64,000 nucleotides of DNA from Pseudomonas sp. GTDB taxonomy: Bacteria; Pseudomonadota; Gammaproteobacteria; Pseudomonadales; Pseudomonadaceae. The position numbers and the translations under genes were made by a program. The stretch is taken from positions 306,995-370,994 of the forward strand of contig VMRT01000004.1 in assembly GCA_007713455.1 (NCBI GenBank), read 5' to 3'. Shown here one piece after another: positions 9,601-18,921 of this stretch. Numbering within the stretch: the first letter of the stretch is position 1; the number at the start of each line of letters is the position of its first letter. The notes under the pieces were generated by a model, which worked only from the letters and a program-made list of their open reading frames with translations, searched no databases and was not told the origin of the DNA.

Positions 9601-12600
9601 ATGTTCAAGGCCGGTCACGTGCTGGAAGGCGCCTTCGCCAACCAGAAAGCCGCGGAATTCTTTCCCGCCATCAGCGCCAACTACGCCGTTGACGAGGCGC
9701 AATATCTCACCGAACTGCTGCAGCTTGCCGATCCCGGCGAGGCGGGCATTGCCGCCATTCGCGAGCGCGCGCGCAGCCTGATCGAGGCGGTGCGTGGGCG
9801 TGACAATGCCGTCGATACCCTCGATGCGCTGCTGCGCCAGTACAGCCTGGACACCCAGGAAGGGCTGATGCTGATGTGCCTGGCCGAAGCGCTGCTGCGG
9901 GTGCCGGATGCCGCCACGGCTGACGCGCTGATTCGCGACAAGCTCAACGCCGCCGAATGGGAGCGCCACCTCGGCCAGAGCGACAACGTGCTGGTCAACT
10001 TCGCCGCCTGGGGGCTGGTGATGACCGGCAAGGTGGTCGATCCGGAAACTGCCGATGGCCGTCCGAAGAACGTCATCGGTCGTCTGCTCAAGCGCTCCGG
10101 CGAGCCGGTGATCCGCAGCGCGATGAACCAGGCGATGAAGCTGATGGGCAAGCAGTTCGTGCTTGGCCGGACCATCGCCGAAGCGCTGAAGAACGGCCGT
10201 CCCGAGCGCGAGAAGGGCTACACCTATTCCTTCGACATGCTCGGTGAAGCGGCGCTGACTGCCGAGGACGCCGCCAAGTACATGGCTGACTATCGTCAGG
10301 CCGTGGAGACCGTCGGTGCCGAGCCGCAGGTCGGCAAGGGCCCGCGTCCGTCGGTGTCGATCAAGTTGTCGGCGCTGCATCCACGTTACGAAGTCGCCCA
10401 GCGCGAGCGCGTGCTCACCGAGCTGTTTGGCAGTGTGCGCGAACTGGCCGTGCTGGCGCGTCAGCGCAATGTCGGGATCACCATCGATGCCGAGGAGGCC
10501 GACCGCCTCGAGCTGTCGCTGGAACTGTACGAAAAGCTCCTGCGCGACCCGGCTATCGCCGGCTGGGGTGAGTTCGGCCTGGTCATCCAGGCTTATTCCA
10601 AACGCTGCCTGCCGGTGCTGGTCTGGTTGACGCTGCTCGGTCGTGAGCTTGGCGAACGCATTCCGCTGCGGCTGGTAAAGGGCGCCTACTGGGACAGTGA
10701 GATCAAGCAGTGCCAGGTCCAGGGCCTGGACGGCTACCCCGTCTACACGCGCAAGGAAGGCACTGACACCTCCTACCTCGCCTGCGCGCGCTACCTGTTG
10801 TCCGAGCACACCCGTGGGGTGATCTACCCGCAGTTCGCCAGCCACAACGCGCACACCGTCAGCTGCATCCTGGCCATGGCCGAGGAGATCTCACAGCCGC
10901 GCGAGTTCGAGTTCCAGCGCCTGCACGGCATGGGCGATGCCCTGTACGACACGGTGATCGAGAAGTACGCCCGCAACGTACGCATCTACGCCCCGGTCGG
11001 CGCGCACAAGGACCTGCTGCCCTATCTGGTGCGCCGCCTGCTGGAGAACGGTGCCAACTCATCGTTCGTTCATCAGCTGGTCGACCCGCGCGTGCCGGTC
11101 GAATCGCTGATCGATCACCCGGTGAGCCAGCTGCGCAGATTCGCCGCACCGGGCAACCCCCGCATTCCGCTGCCGCCGGCGCTGTTCGGCAATCGCAAGA
11201 ACTCCCAAGGGATCAACATGAATATCCAGAACCAATGGAACGACCTGGCCAGCGCCTACCAACCTTTCCTCGAGCGCCAGTGGCAGGCTGCGCCGATCAT
11301 CAGCGGGCAAAGGCTCGCCGGAACGCCGTCCGACGTGCGCTGCCCCTATGACCTGAACAAGGTTGTCGGCCAGGCGCAGTTCGCCAGCGCCGACCAGGCG
11401 CGCCAGGCCATCGATCGCCTGGCAGCCTACTGGCCGACTTGGAATGCCACGCCGGTGGAAGCCCGTGCCGCTGTGCTGGAACGCCTGGGCGATCTGCTGG
11501 AGCAGCACCGCGCCGAGCTGATGGCGCTGTGCACCGTGGAAGCCGGCAAGTCGCTACAGGACGGCATCGACGAAGTACGCGAGGCGGTGGATTTCTGCCG
11601 TTACTACGCTCAGCAGGCGCGGCAGAAGCTCGGTCGCGAAGAGTTGAAAGGCCCGACCGGAGAGCGTAACGAGCTGTTCCATGAAGGCCGCGGCGTGTTC
11701 GTCTGCGTCAGCCCGTGGAACTTCCCGCTGGCAATCTACCTCGGCCAGATCACCGCGGCACTGGTGGCCGGCAACACCGTGCTGGCCAAGCCGGCCGAGC
11801 AGACCAGCCTCATCGCTGCGCGTGCGCTTGAACTGATGTTCGAAGCCGGCCTGCCGAAAGAGGCAATCGCCTTCCTGCCAGGCGATGGCGCTACCCTGGG
11901 CGGCGTGTTCTGTCGCGATCCGCGGGTGGTCGGCGTGTGCTTCACCGGCTCGACCGACACGGCGCGCATCATCAACCGCCAGCTGGCCGAGAAGGAAGGC
12001 CCGATCGCCACGCTGATCGCCGAAACCGGCGGGCAAAACGCGATGATCGTCGATTCCACCGCGCTGCCCGAGCAGGTGATCAAGGACGCCGTCGGCTCCG
12101 CCTTCACCAGCGCCGGTCAGCGTTGCTCTGCGTTGCGCGTGCTCTACGTGCAGCGTGATATCGCTGACCGGGTGATCGAGCTGCTCAAGGGCGCGATGGC
12201 CGAGCTGAACGTCGGCCCGACCCATCTGCGCGAGAACGACATCGGCCCGGTGATCGACCAGGAAGCTCGTGAAGGCCTGTTGGCGCATATCCAGCAGCTC
12301 AAGAGCGAAGGGCGCCTGATCGCCGAGGCGACATTGCCGGCTGGTCTGAACGGTCATTTCGTGGCGCCGGTGGCCTTCGAGATCGACGGCATTCACCAGC
12401 TCAAGAAAGAGCAGTTCGGGCCCGTGCTGCACGTGGTGCGCTACGACGCGGCGGATCTGGAAAAGGTCGTGGCGGCGATCAACGGCACCGGCTACGGCCT
12501 GACCCTCGGCGTACACAGCCGCAACGAGGAAACCGCCGAACGCATCGAGCAACTGGCGCGGGTCGGCAACCTCTACGTCAATCGCAACCAGATTGGTGCC

Positions 12601-12762
12601 GTGGTCGGCGTGCAGCCGTTCGGCGGTTGTGGCCTGTCCGGCACCGGTCCGAAGGCGGGCGGCCCCAGCTATGTGCTGCGCTTCGCCAACGAGCGGACCA
12701 CCTCCACCAACACCACAGCGGTGGGCGGCAACGCCTCGCTGCTGTCGCTCGGAGACGACTGA
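9601..12762 (+). CDS. putA: Bifunctional proline dehydrogenase / P5C dehydrogenase PutA
   Basis: PutA oxidises proline to glutamate in two steps: FAD-dependent proline dehydrogenase, then NAD-dependent pyrroline-5-carboxylate dehydrogenase. The 1053-aa protein has the PRODH barrel in the first half (SIKLSALHPRYE, LVKGAYWDSEIK, YPQFASHNAHT) and an aldehyde dehydrogenase domain in the second, with catalytic Glu in AETGGQNAM (about 808) and Cys in SAGQRCSALR (about 842). It lacks the ribbon-helix-helix repressor domain of the roughly 1300-aa enzymes, so it should not self-repress. RBS AGAGGAG precedes the ATG. Confidence 0.97.
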   Translation: MFKAGHVLEGAFANQKAAEFFPAISANYAVDEAQYLTELLQLADPGEAGIAAIRERARSLIEAVRGRDNAVDTLDALLRQYSLDTQEGLMLMCLAEALLRVPDAATADALIRDKLNAAEWERHLGQSDNVLVNFAAWGLVMTGKVVDPETADGRPKNVIGRLLKRSGEPVIRSAMNQAMKLMGKQFVLGRTIAEALKNGRPEREKGYTYSFDMLGEAALTAEDAAKYMADYRQAVETVGAEPQVGKGPRPSVSIKLSALHPRYEVAQRERVLTELFGSVRELAVLARQRNVGITIDAEEADRLELSLELYEKLLRDPAIAGWGEFGLVIQAYSKRCLPVLVWLTLLGRELGERIPLRLVKGAYWDSEIKQCQVQGLDGYPVYTRKEGTDTSYLACARYLLSEHTRGVIYPQFASHNAHTVSCILAMAEEISQPREFEFQRLHGMGDALYDTVIEKYARNVRIYAPVGAHKDLLPYLVRRLLENGANSSFVHQLVDPRVPVESLIDHPVSQLRRFAAPGNPRIPLPPALFGNRKNSQGINMNIQNQWNDLASAYQPFLERQWQAAPIISGQRLAGTPSDVRCPYDLNKVVGQAQFASADQARQAIDRLAAYWPTWNATPVEARAAVLERLGDLLEQHRAELMALCTVEAGKSLQDGIDEVREAVDFCRYYAQQARQKLGREELKGPTGERNELFHEGRGVFVCVSPWNFPLAIYLGQITAALVAGNTVLAKPAEQTSLIAARALELMFEAGLPKEAIAFLPGDGATLGGVFCRDPRVVGVCFTGSTDTARIINRQLAEKEGPIATLIAETGGQNAMIVDSTALPEQVIKDAVGSAFTSAGQRCSALRVLYVQRDIADRVIELLKGAMAELNVGPTHLRENDIGPVIDQEAREGLLAHIQQLKSEGRLIAEATLPAGLNGHFVAPVAFEIDGIHQLKKEQFGPVLHVVRYDAADLEKVVAAINGTGYGLTLGVHSRNEETAERIEQLARVGNLYVNRNQIGAVVGVQPFGGCGLSGTGPKAGGPSYVLRFANERTTSTNTTAVGGNASLLSLGDD

Positions 12763-12787
12763 ACGCATTCACGCGCTGTACCACCGA

Positions 12788-12851
12788 GTGAATGGCCTTG
12801 GTCATTCACCTGGCGCATCACGCTAAACCTCCCGGCCGCTCAGGCGGCCGG
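12788..12851 (+). terminator. Two hairpins between putA and putP
   Basis: Downstream of putA there is a 7-bp stem (GTGAATG / CATTCAC, 12788-12809) and then a perfect 8-bp GC stem (CCGGCCGC / GCGGCCGG, 12832-12851). Neither is followed by a T-run, so they may attenuate transcription or stabilise RNA rather than terminate. The rest of the 247-base gap up to putP holds no gene; a GAGGGA ribosome binding site precedes 13010. Confidence 0.4.
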
Positions 12852-13009
12852 AACACAACAACAATTGGACAGTTGGCGGACGCTCTTCCGCCACTGACGG
12901 GCCCGGGTTGGGCCTGTCACAGGTGATGGCCTTTTCGCTATCGCCCTCTGCCAAGGTGCAGCGTGGGTCCGCTCGCGTTACGCCGAACAACAACTAACGA
13001 GGGACACAC

Positions 13010-14494
13010 ATGAGCATCAGTACACCCACGCTGATCACCTTTCTGATCTACATCGCGGCGATGATCCTGATCGGTTTCGTCGCTTACCGCGCCACCAAGA
13101 ACTTCGACGACTACATCCTCGGCGGTCGCAGCCTCGGCAGCTTCGTCACTGCGCTGTCGGCCGGTGCCTCGGACATGAGCGGCTGGCTGCTGATGGGCCT
13201 GCCCGGTGCGATCTTCGTCGCCGGTCTGTCGGAAAGCTGGATCGCTATTGGCCTGATCGTCGGCGCCTGGCTCAACTGGCTGTTCGTCGCCGGACGGTTG
13301 CGTGTGCATACCGAGCACAACCACAACGCCCTGACGCTGCCGGATTACTTCTCGCACCGCTTCGAGGACGAGAGTCGCATGCTGCGGATCTTCTCCGCGC
13401 TGGTGATCCTGGTGTTCTTCACCATCTACTGCGCCTCGGGCGTGGTCGCCGGCGCACGGCTGTTCGAGAGTAGCTTCGGCGTGCCGTACGAGTACGCACT
13501 GTGGATCGGCGCCGCGGCGACCATCCTCTATGTGTTTATCGGTGGCTTCCTGGCCGTCAGTTGGACCGACACCGTGCAAGCGACGCTGATGATCTTCGCG
13601 CTGCTGATCACTCCGGTGTTCGTCATCCTCGCCCTCGGCGACATGGGCGCCGCGATGGACACCATTGCCACGCAGAATCCGGCAGCGTTCGACATGTTCA
13701 GCGGCCTCTCCTTTGTCGCGATCATCTCGTTGCTGGCCTGGGGCCTGGGCTACTTTGGCCAGCCGCATATCCTGGTGCGCTTCATGGCGGCCGACTCGGT
13801 CAAGACCATCCCCAACGCCCGCCGCATCGGCATGGCCTGGATGATCCTGACGCTGGCCGGTGCCGTGGCGGTGGGCTTCTTCGGGATCGCCTACTTCGCC
13901 GGGCACCCGGAACTGGCCGGGCCGGTTTCCGAGAACGGCGAACGTGTGTTCATGGAGCTGGTGAAGATCCTGTTCAACCCCTGGGTTGCCGGCATCATCC
14001 TTTCCGGTGTTCTGGCGGCGGTGATGAGTACGCTCAGTGCTCAATTGCTGGTCAGCTCCAGCGCGCTGACCCAGGACTTCTACAAGGCCATGCTGCGCAA
14101 GAACGCCTCGCAGACCGAGCTGGTCTGGGTCGGCCGGGCGATGGTGCTGCTGATCGCGTTGATCGCCATCGGTATCGCCTCTAACCCCGACAGCAAGGTG
14201 CTGGGCCTGGTGTCCTACGCCTGGGCCGGCTTCGGTGCCGCGTTCGGCCCGGTAGTGCTGATTTCGCTGCTGTGGAAGCGCATGACCCGCAACGGTGCTC
14301 TAGCCGGGATGCTGGTCGGTGCCGTCACCGTGGTGGTGTGGAAGGAGTTCATCGGTCTGGGCCTGTACGAAATCATCCCCGGCTTCATCCTCGCCAGCCT
14401 CGCCATCTATTTGGTGAGCAAAATGAGCGCCGCGCCGGCCCCGAGCATCATCAAGCGCTTCGAGGAAGCCGACGCGGATTACCGCGCTGGCTAG
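13010..14494 (+). CDS. putP: Sodium/proline symporter PutP (copy 1)
   Basis: A 494-aa SSS-family transporter with about 13 membrane spans that imports proline with Na+. The family signature is present (SAGASDMSGWLLMGLPGA near residue 50, then IAIGLIVGAWLNW and GYFGQPHILVRFMA). It follows putA, the standard put cluster. A second putP at 17312 encodes an almost identical protein, so the two probably arose by local duplication. It is followed by a strong bidirectional terminator at 14596. Confidence 0.96.
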   Translation: MSISTPTLITFLIYIAAMILIGFVAYRATKNFDDYILGGRSLGSFVTALSAGASDMSGWLLMGLPGAIFVAGLSESWIAIGLIVGAWLNWLFVAGRLRVHTEHNHNALTLPDYFSHRFEDESRMLRIFSALVILVFFTIYCASGVVAGARLFESSFGVPYEYALWIGAAATILYVFIGGFLAVSWTDTVQATLMIFALLITPVFVILALGDMGAAMDTIATQNPAAFDMFSGLSFVAIISLLAWGLGYFGQPHILVRFMAADSVKTIPNARRIGMAWMILTLAGAVAVGFFGIAYFAGHPELAGPVSENGERVFMELVKILFNPWVAGIILSGVLAAVMSTLSAQLLVSSSALTQDFYKAMLRKNASQTELVWVGRAMVLLIALIAIGIASNPDSKVLGLVSYAWAGFGAAFGPVVLISLLWKRMTRNGALAGMLVGAVTVVVWKEFIGLGLYEIIPGFILASLAIYLVSKMSAAPAPSIIKRFEEADADYRAG

Positions 14495-14595
14495 GCTACC
14501 GTCGAAGCGTAGCCCTCGGCGCGAAAGCTGAACTCGAAGCGGGAGTGCGCTCCCACAGTCGGTTGCCGCAGCGAATCTTCTTTCAACACCCGTAA

Positions 14596-14619
14596 AAAAC
14601 CCCGGCTAGCCGGGGTTTT
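14596..14619. terminator. Bidirectional rho-independent terminator
   Basis: AAAACCCCGGCT pairs perfectly with AGCCGGGGTTTT with no unpaired loop bases in the written dyad; A-runs on one side and T-runs on the other make it work on both strands. It separates putP (+) from the convergent DUF3203 gene (-). Confidence 0.85.
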
Positions 14620-14636
14620 GCGTTTCTGTCGCAGAT

Positions 14637-14861
14637 TCAGTCGTCCGCTACCAGATTGGATCGGTCGTCCACTGCACCCGCGGCAATCAGGTGTTCGGCT
14701 TCGTCTTCCGGCACGTGGATGCTGGTGCCGTCGATATTCATCACCGACATGCGTGCCTGGGGATCGGTGGTGATGCGGACGTCCATCAGGGCGCTGCGGT
14801 GCGTGTTGCCGTTGATGACCACGGCGCAGGTGCCGGTGGTGGTGTCGATGTCTACGGTCAT
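14637..14861 (-). CDS. DUF3203 small protein
   Basis: A 74-aa soluble acidic protein recognisable as the Pseudomonas DUF3203 family (start MTVDIDTTTGTCAVVINGN, then the IHVPEDEAEHLIAAGA segment). No function is known. It converges with putP and is divergent from the TonB receptor, with the candidate Zur box (14972-14988) in the shared gap, so zinc control is possible but not shown. Confidence 0.7.
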   Translation of the reverse strand: MTVDIDTTTGTCAVVINGNTHRSALMDVRITTDPQARMSVMNIDGTSIHVPEDEAEHLIAAGAVDDRSNLVADD

Positions 14862-14971
14862 GATCTATCTCCCGAAGCGGTGCAAAAGCCGCGCGCGGTT
14901 CGCCCGGCGTTTCCATGTCGACCACGAACAGGGTGCATCCGTTGTACCTGTTACTGGAAAAACAAGGTTAA

Positions 14972-14988
14972 ATGTTACGATATAACAT
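14972..14988. promoter_or_regulatory. Candidate Zur box
   Basis: ATGTTACGATATAACAT is a 6+6 bp palindrome with a 5-base centre and differs from the gamma-proteobacterial Zur consensus (ATGTTATAnTATAACAT) at only about two central positions. It lies 101 bases upstream of the TonB receptor start. Zinc-bound Zur repressing an outer-membrane zinc receptor is established in related bacteria. Confidence 0.7.
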
Positions 14989-15088
14989 GCTAGATTCTCG
15001 CCCCGCGAAGCTGGCTCCGCTACCGGATGCCGGCGCACAGCCGTCTTCGGTTGCCTCGGAAGGCAACCGCCATTGTCTGGAGAGTCAC

Positions 15089-17110
15089 ATGAAACTGAAG
15101 CGTCATCCCCTGGCCTGGGCGATCAGCCTGGCCCTGATTCCGGCTGCCTGGGCCGCCGAGCCGGTCGAACTGCAATCCGTCGTGGTCAGCGCCAGCGGCC
15201 TGGCCAAGCAGAGCCATGAGATGACCACGCCGGCTGCCGTGATGGAGGGAGATGAACTGGTGCTGCGTCGCGAGGCAACGCTGGGTGAAACGCTGGAAAG
15301 CCTGCCTGGCGTACGCTCCAGCAGCTTTGGCGCCGGTGCGGCGCGCCCGGTGATTCGCGGGCTGGATGGCGCACGGGTCAAGGTGCTGAGCGATGGAGTG
15401 GAACTGCTCGATGCCTCGACCATCAGCCCCGACCACGCGGTGACCAGCGAGCCGCTACTGGCCGAGCGCATCGAGGTCCTCAAGGGTCCGGCAACCCTGC
15501 TCTACGGTGGCGGCGCAATCGGCGGCGTGGTCAACGTGATCGACAAGAAGATCCCCACCCGCGTGCCGGAGAAGGGCTACGAAGGCGAGCTGGAGCTGCG
15601 CACCAACAGCGTCGCCAACGAAGGGTCAGGGGTGTTCGGCATCACCGCTGGCAGCGGCAACTTCGCCGTGCGCGCCGAAGGCACCAAGCGCCAGGCCGAC
15701 CCTTATGAAATCCCCGGTTCGCCGGACAAGCAGGAAGGCTCCTACAACGACACCGACAGCTTCAATCTGGGTGCCAGCTTCATCGGCGAGCGCGGTTACA
15801 TCGGCGCCGCCTACGGTGAGCAGAACAATCGCTACGGGCTGCTGGCCCATGAGCACGCCGATTGCCACACCCACGGCAGCGACTGGCACTGCGGTGGCCA
15901 TGATGATCACGACGATGACGACGTCCATGATCATGACGAGCATGGCAGCGTGCCTTATGTCGACATGCGCCAGAAGCGCTGGGATCTGCGCGGCGAGCTG
16001 AGCGATCCGCTGCCGGGATTCGAGCTTGCGCGGCTGCGCATCGGCCACAGCGACTATCAGCACAAGGAAATCGAAGGCGGGGAAGTGGGCACCCGCTTCA
16101 ACAACGATGCCACCGACGCACGCCTGGAGCTGACCCATCAGCCAATGTTCGGCTGGCGCGGTGTGCTCGGCGCGCAGACGCTGCGGCGTGACTTCGAAGC
16201 CCTCGGCGAAGAGGCCTACGTGCCGCAGACGCTGACGCGCAACCACGGCCTGTTCCTGCTCGAGGAATACACCGCCGGCGCCTGGCGCTATGAACTCGGC
16301 CTGCGTCACGAATGGCAGGACATCGATGCCGATGGCCGCCCGGATACCGATCACAGCGGCACCTCGATGTCCGCCGGTGCGGTCTGGACCTTCGCTCCGC
16401 AGTACTCGTTGGGCTTCTCGCTGACGCGCTCGCAACGCCTGCCCAGCGCCGAAGAGCTTTACGCCAACGGCCCGCATGCCGCGACCCGCACCGTCGAGCT
16501 GGGTAATGTCGACCTGGAGGAGGAAACCTCGCATAACGCCGAGATCACCCTGCGCAAGTTCGCCGGCCGCTCGACCTTCAGCCTGAGCGTCTTCCGCAAC
16601 GAGGTGGATGACTTCATTTATGCCGCTGATACCGGCAACGATATCGGTGGCGGCTACCGCGAGATCGAGTACCGCCAGCAGGACGCCGTGCTCACCGGGG
16701 CGGAAGGGGAGGTGCGCTTCCAGGCGACCGACGCCGTCGCCTTCACCCTGTTCGGCGATCACGTGCGCGGCAAATTGCGCGACGGCGGCGGCGACCTGCC
16801 GCGTATTCCCGCCGATCGCCTCGGTATGCGGGTGGACCAGAGCTTCACCCCTGCACTCAACGGCCAGCTGGAGTTCTATCGCGTGCAGCGCCAGGACGAG
16901 CTGGCCGACTACGAAAGTGAAACCGATGGCTACAACATGCTGGGCGCCAGCCTCGGTTATAGCGGCTCGCTGAACCAGACCGATTACCAGCTCTACCTCA
17001 AGGCCAACAACCTGCTGGACGAAAAGGCCCGTCAGCACACCTCCTTTATCAAGGATGAGGTGCTGCTGCCTGGGCGCAATCTGACGGTAGGCGTGCGCCT
17101 GGCGTTCTGA
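15089..17110 (+). CDS. znuD: TonB-dependent outer-membrane receptor, ZnuD-like (zinc)
   Basis: A 673-aa receptor from the ATG at 15089, which gives a clear signal peptide (MKLKRHPLAWAISLALIPAA, cleavage near AWA-A). The frame opens earlier at 14972, but that stretch contains the Zur box and is rejected. An N-terminal plug domain (GVRSSSFGAGAARPVIRGLD; ERIEVLKGPATLLYGGGAIGG) precedes a 22-strand-type barrel ending in F. A His/Asp-rich loop at about residues 255-290 (repeats of H, HDD, DHDEH) suggests metal capture. With the upstream Zur box, zinc uptake is the best call. Confidence 0.85.
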   Translation: MKLKRHPLAWAISLALIPAAWAAEPVELQSVVVSASGLAKQSHEMTTPAAVMEGDELVLRREATLGETLESLPGVRSSSFGAGAARPVIRGLDGARVKVLSDGVELLDASTISPDHAVTSEPLLAERIEVLKGPATLLYGGGAIGGVVNVIDKKIPTRVPEKGYEGELELRTNSVANEGSGVFGITAGSGNFAVRAEGTKRQADPYEIPGSPDKQEGSYNDTDSFNLGASFIGERGYIGAAYGEQNNRYGLLAHEHADCHTHGSDWHCGGHDDHDDDDVHDHDEHGSVPYVDMRQKRWDLRGELSDPLPGFELARLRIGHSDYQHKEIEGGEVGTRFNNDATDARLELTHQPMFGWRGVLGAQTLRRDFEALGEEAYVPQTLTRNHGLFLLEEYTAGAWRYELGLRHEWQDIDADGRPDTDHSGTSMSAGAVWTFAPQYSLGFSLTRSQRLPSAEELYANGPHAATRTVELGNVDLEEETSHNAEITLRKFAGRSTFSLSVFRNEVDDFIYAADTGNDIGGGYREIEYRQQDAVLTGAEGEVRFQATDAVAFTLFGDHVRGKLRDGGGDLPRIPADRLGMRVDQSFTPALNGQLEFYRVQRQDELADYESETDGYNMLGASLGYSGSLNQTDYQLYLKANNLLDEKARQHTSFIKDEVLLPGRNLTVGVRLAF

Positions 17111-17135
17111 GGCGGACAGTTGCCTTGCAACACTG

Positions 17136-17166
17136 ACGAGGGCCGGCAGCTACTGCCGGCCCTCGT
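17136..17166 (+). terminator. Strong hairpin terminator after the zinc receptor
   Basis: A perfect 14-bp stem (17136-17149 with 17153-17166) encloses a 3-base loop (CTA), 25 bases after the receptor stop. It is followed by a short T-containing stretch. It isolates the receptor from the second putP. Confidence 0.8.
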
Positions 17167-17311
17167 TCATTCCGGCAGGCAAAGGCTCGCGGTCACGCGC
17201 AAGTACGCGGATGACGCGCTATCCTTGCGCCCCTCGATTGTTCCGTTGCGGGTGCCGGTCGTTGTCCGCGCTGGCGATGGAACGTCAGGACCAACAAGGA
17301 AAACAAGTCCC

Positions 17312-18796
17312 ATGAACGTCAGCACTCCCACTCTGATCACTTTCGTGGTCTATATCGCGGCGATGATCCTGATCGGTTTCATCGCCTACCGCGCCACCAA
17401 GAACTTCTCCGACTACATCCTCGGCGGTCGCAGCCTCGGCAGCTTCGTCACGGCGCTGTCGGCCGGTGCCTCCGACATGAGCGGCTGGCTGCTGATGGGC
17501 TTGCCCGGTGCGATCTTCGTCGCCGGCCTCTCGGAAAGCTGGATCGCCATTGGCCTGATCGTCGGCGCCTGGCTCAACTGGCTGTTCGTCGCCGGACGGT
17601 TGCGTGTGCACACCGAGCACAACCACAACGCCCTGACGCTGCCGGACTACTTCTCGCACCGTTTCGAGGACGAGAGCCGCATGTTGCGGATCTTCTCTGC
17701 GCTGGTGATCCTGGTGTTCTTCACCATCTATTGCGCCTCGGGCGTGGTGGCCGGCGCGCGGTTGTTCGAGTCCACCTTCGGCATGCCATACGAATACGCG
17801 CTGTGGGTCGGTGCAGCGGCGACCATCCTCTACGTGTTCATCGGTGGATTCCTCGCAGTGAGCTGGACCGATACCGTGCAGGCCACGCTGATGATCTTCG
17901 CGCTGCTGATCACGCCGGTGTTCGTCATCCTGGCCCTGGGCGACATGGGTACCGCGATGGCCACCATCGAAGCGCAGAACCCGGCCAACTTCGACATGTT
18001 CCGCGGGCTCTCCTTCGTCGCCATCATTTCGCTGCTGGCGTGGGGCCTGGGCTATTTCGGCCAGCCGCACATTCTGGTGCGTTTCATGGCCGCCGACTCG
18101 ATCAAGACCATCCCCAACGCCCGTCGCATCGGTATGGCGTGGATGATCCTGACCCTGGCCGGCGCCGTCGCGGTGGGTTTCCTCGGCATCGCCTACTTCG
18201 CAGACCACCCGGAGCAGGCCGGTGCGGTGAGCCAGAACGGCGAGCGGGTATTTATGGAGCTGGTGAAGATCCTGTTCAACCCCTGGGTTGCGGGCATCAT
18301 TCTCTCCGGTGTGCTGGCGGCGGTGATGAGCACCCTCAGTGCCCAGCTGCTGGTCAGCTCCAGCGCGCTGACCCAGGACTTCTACAAGGCGATGCTGCGC
18401 AAGAATGCCTCGCAGACCGAACTGGTCTGGGTCGGCCGCGGCATGGTGTTGTTGATCGCACTGATCGCCATCGGCATCGCCTCCAACCCCGACAGCAAGG
18501 TGCTGGGCCTGGTGTCCTACGCCTGGGCGGGCTTCGGCGCGGCGTTCGGGCCGGTGGTGCTGATCTCGCTGCTGTGGAAGCGCATGACCCGTAACGGTGC
18601 CTTGGTTGGCATGCTGGTCGGTGCGGTCACTGTGGTGGTGTGGAAGGAGTTCATCGGTCTGGGCCTGTACGAAATCATCCCGGGCTTCATCTTCGCCAGC
18701 ATCGCCATCTATGTAGTGAGCAAGATGGGCGCCAAACCCGCCCCGAGTATCGTCAAGCGCTTCGAAGAAGCCGACGCGGACTACCACGCCGGCTGA
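17312..18796 (+). CDS. putP: Sodium/proline symporter PutP (copy 2)
   Basis: A 494-aa SSS-family symporter from the ATG at 17312, chosen because it reproduces the N-terminus of copy 1 and has AAGGA upstream; the open frame starts at 17120 with an unrelated 64-residue extension. It differs from the copy at 13010 by scattered substitutions (for example the GVPYEYALWIG region reads GMPYEYALWVG here) with most of the length identical. A proline transporter role is inferred from copy 1; its promoter region is different, so expression may differ. Confidence 0.94.
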   Translation: MNVSTPTLITFVVYIAAMILIGFIAYRATKNFSDYILGGRSLGSFVTALSAGASDMSGWLLMGLPGAIFVAGLSESWIAIGLIVGAWLNWLFVAGRLRVHTEHNHNALTLPDYFSHRFEDESRMLRIFSALVILVFFTIYCASGVVAGARLFESTFGMPYEYALWVGAAATILYVFIGGFLAVSWTDTVQATLMIFALLITPVFVILALGDMGTAMATIEAQNPANFDMFRGLSFVAIISLLAWGLGYFGQPHILVRFMAADSIKTIPNARRIGMAWMILTLAGAVAVGFLGIAYFADHPEQAGAVSQNGERVFMELVKILFNPWVAGIILSGVLAAVMSTLSAQLLVSSSALTQDFYKAMLRKNASQTELVWVGRGMVLLIALIAIGIASNPDSKVLGLVSYAWAGFGAAFGPVVLISLLWKRMTRNGALVGMLVGAVTVVVWKEFIGLGLYEIIPGFIFASIAIYVVSKMGAKPAPSIVKRFEEADADYHAG

Positions 18797-18805
18797 TTTG
18801 TGCAG

Positions 18806-18835
18806 CGCAGGTCGAGCATGGCTGCTCGACCTGCG
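18806..18835 (+). terminator. Hairpin after second putP
   Basis: A perfect 13-bp stem (CGCAGGTCGAGCA / TGCTCGACCTGCG) with a 4-base loop lies 9 bases past the stop. It lacks a long T-run but is the likely transcript end. Confidence 0.6.
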
Positions 18836-18921
18836 GTTGGATCCGGTATCCCGGTTCTAACCGTTCCGCCCCATATCGATATTTGCCACTGCCCGGACTC
18901 TCCGTCGAGGCTGTCCAGGCT

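Noticed and set aside
15626..18787. Long minus-strand open frames opposite the zinc receptor and putP
   Set aside because: Their translations are H/D/Q/R-rich shadows of real plus-strand genes, and the shadow repeats identically opposite both putP copies.
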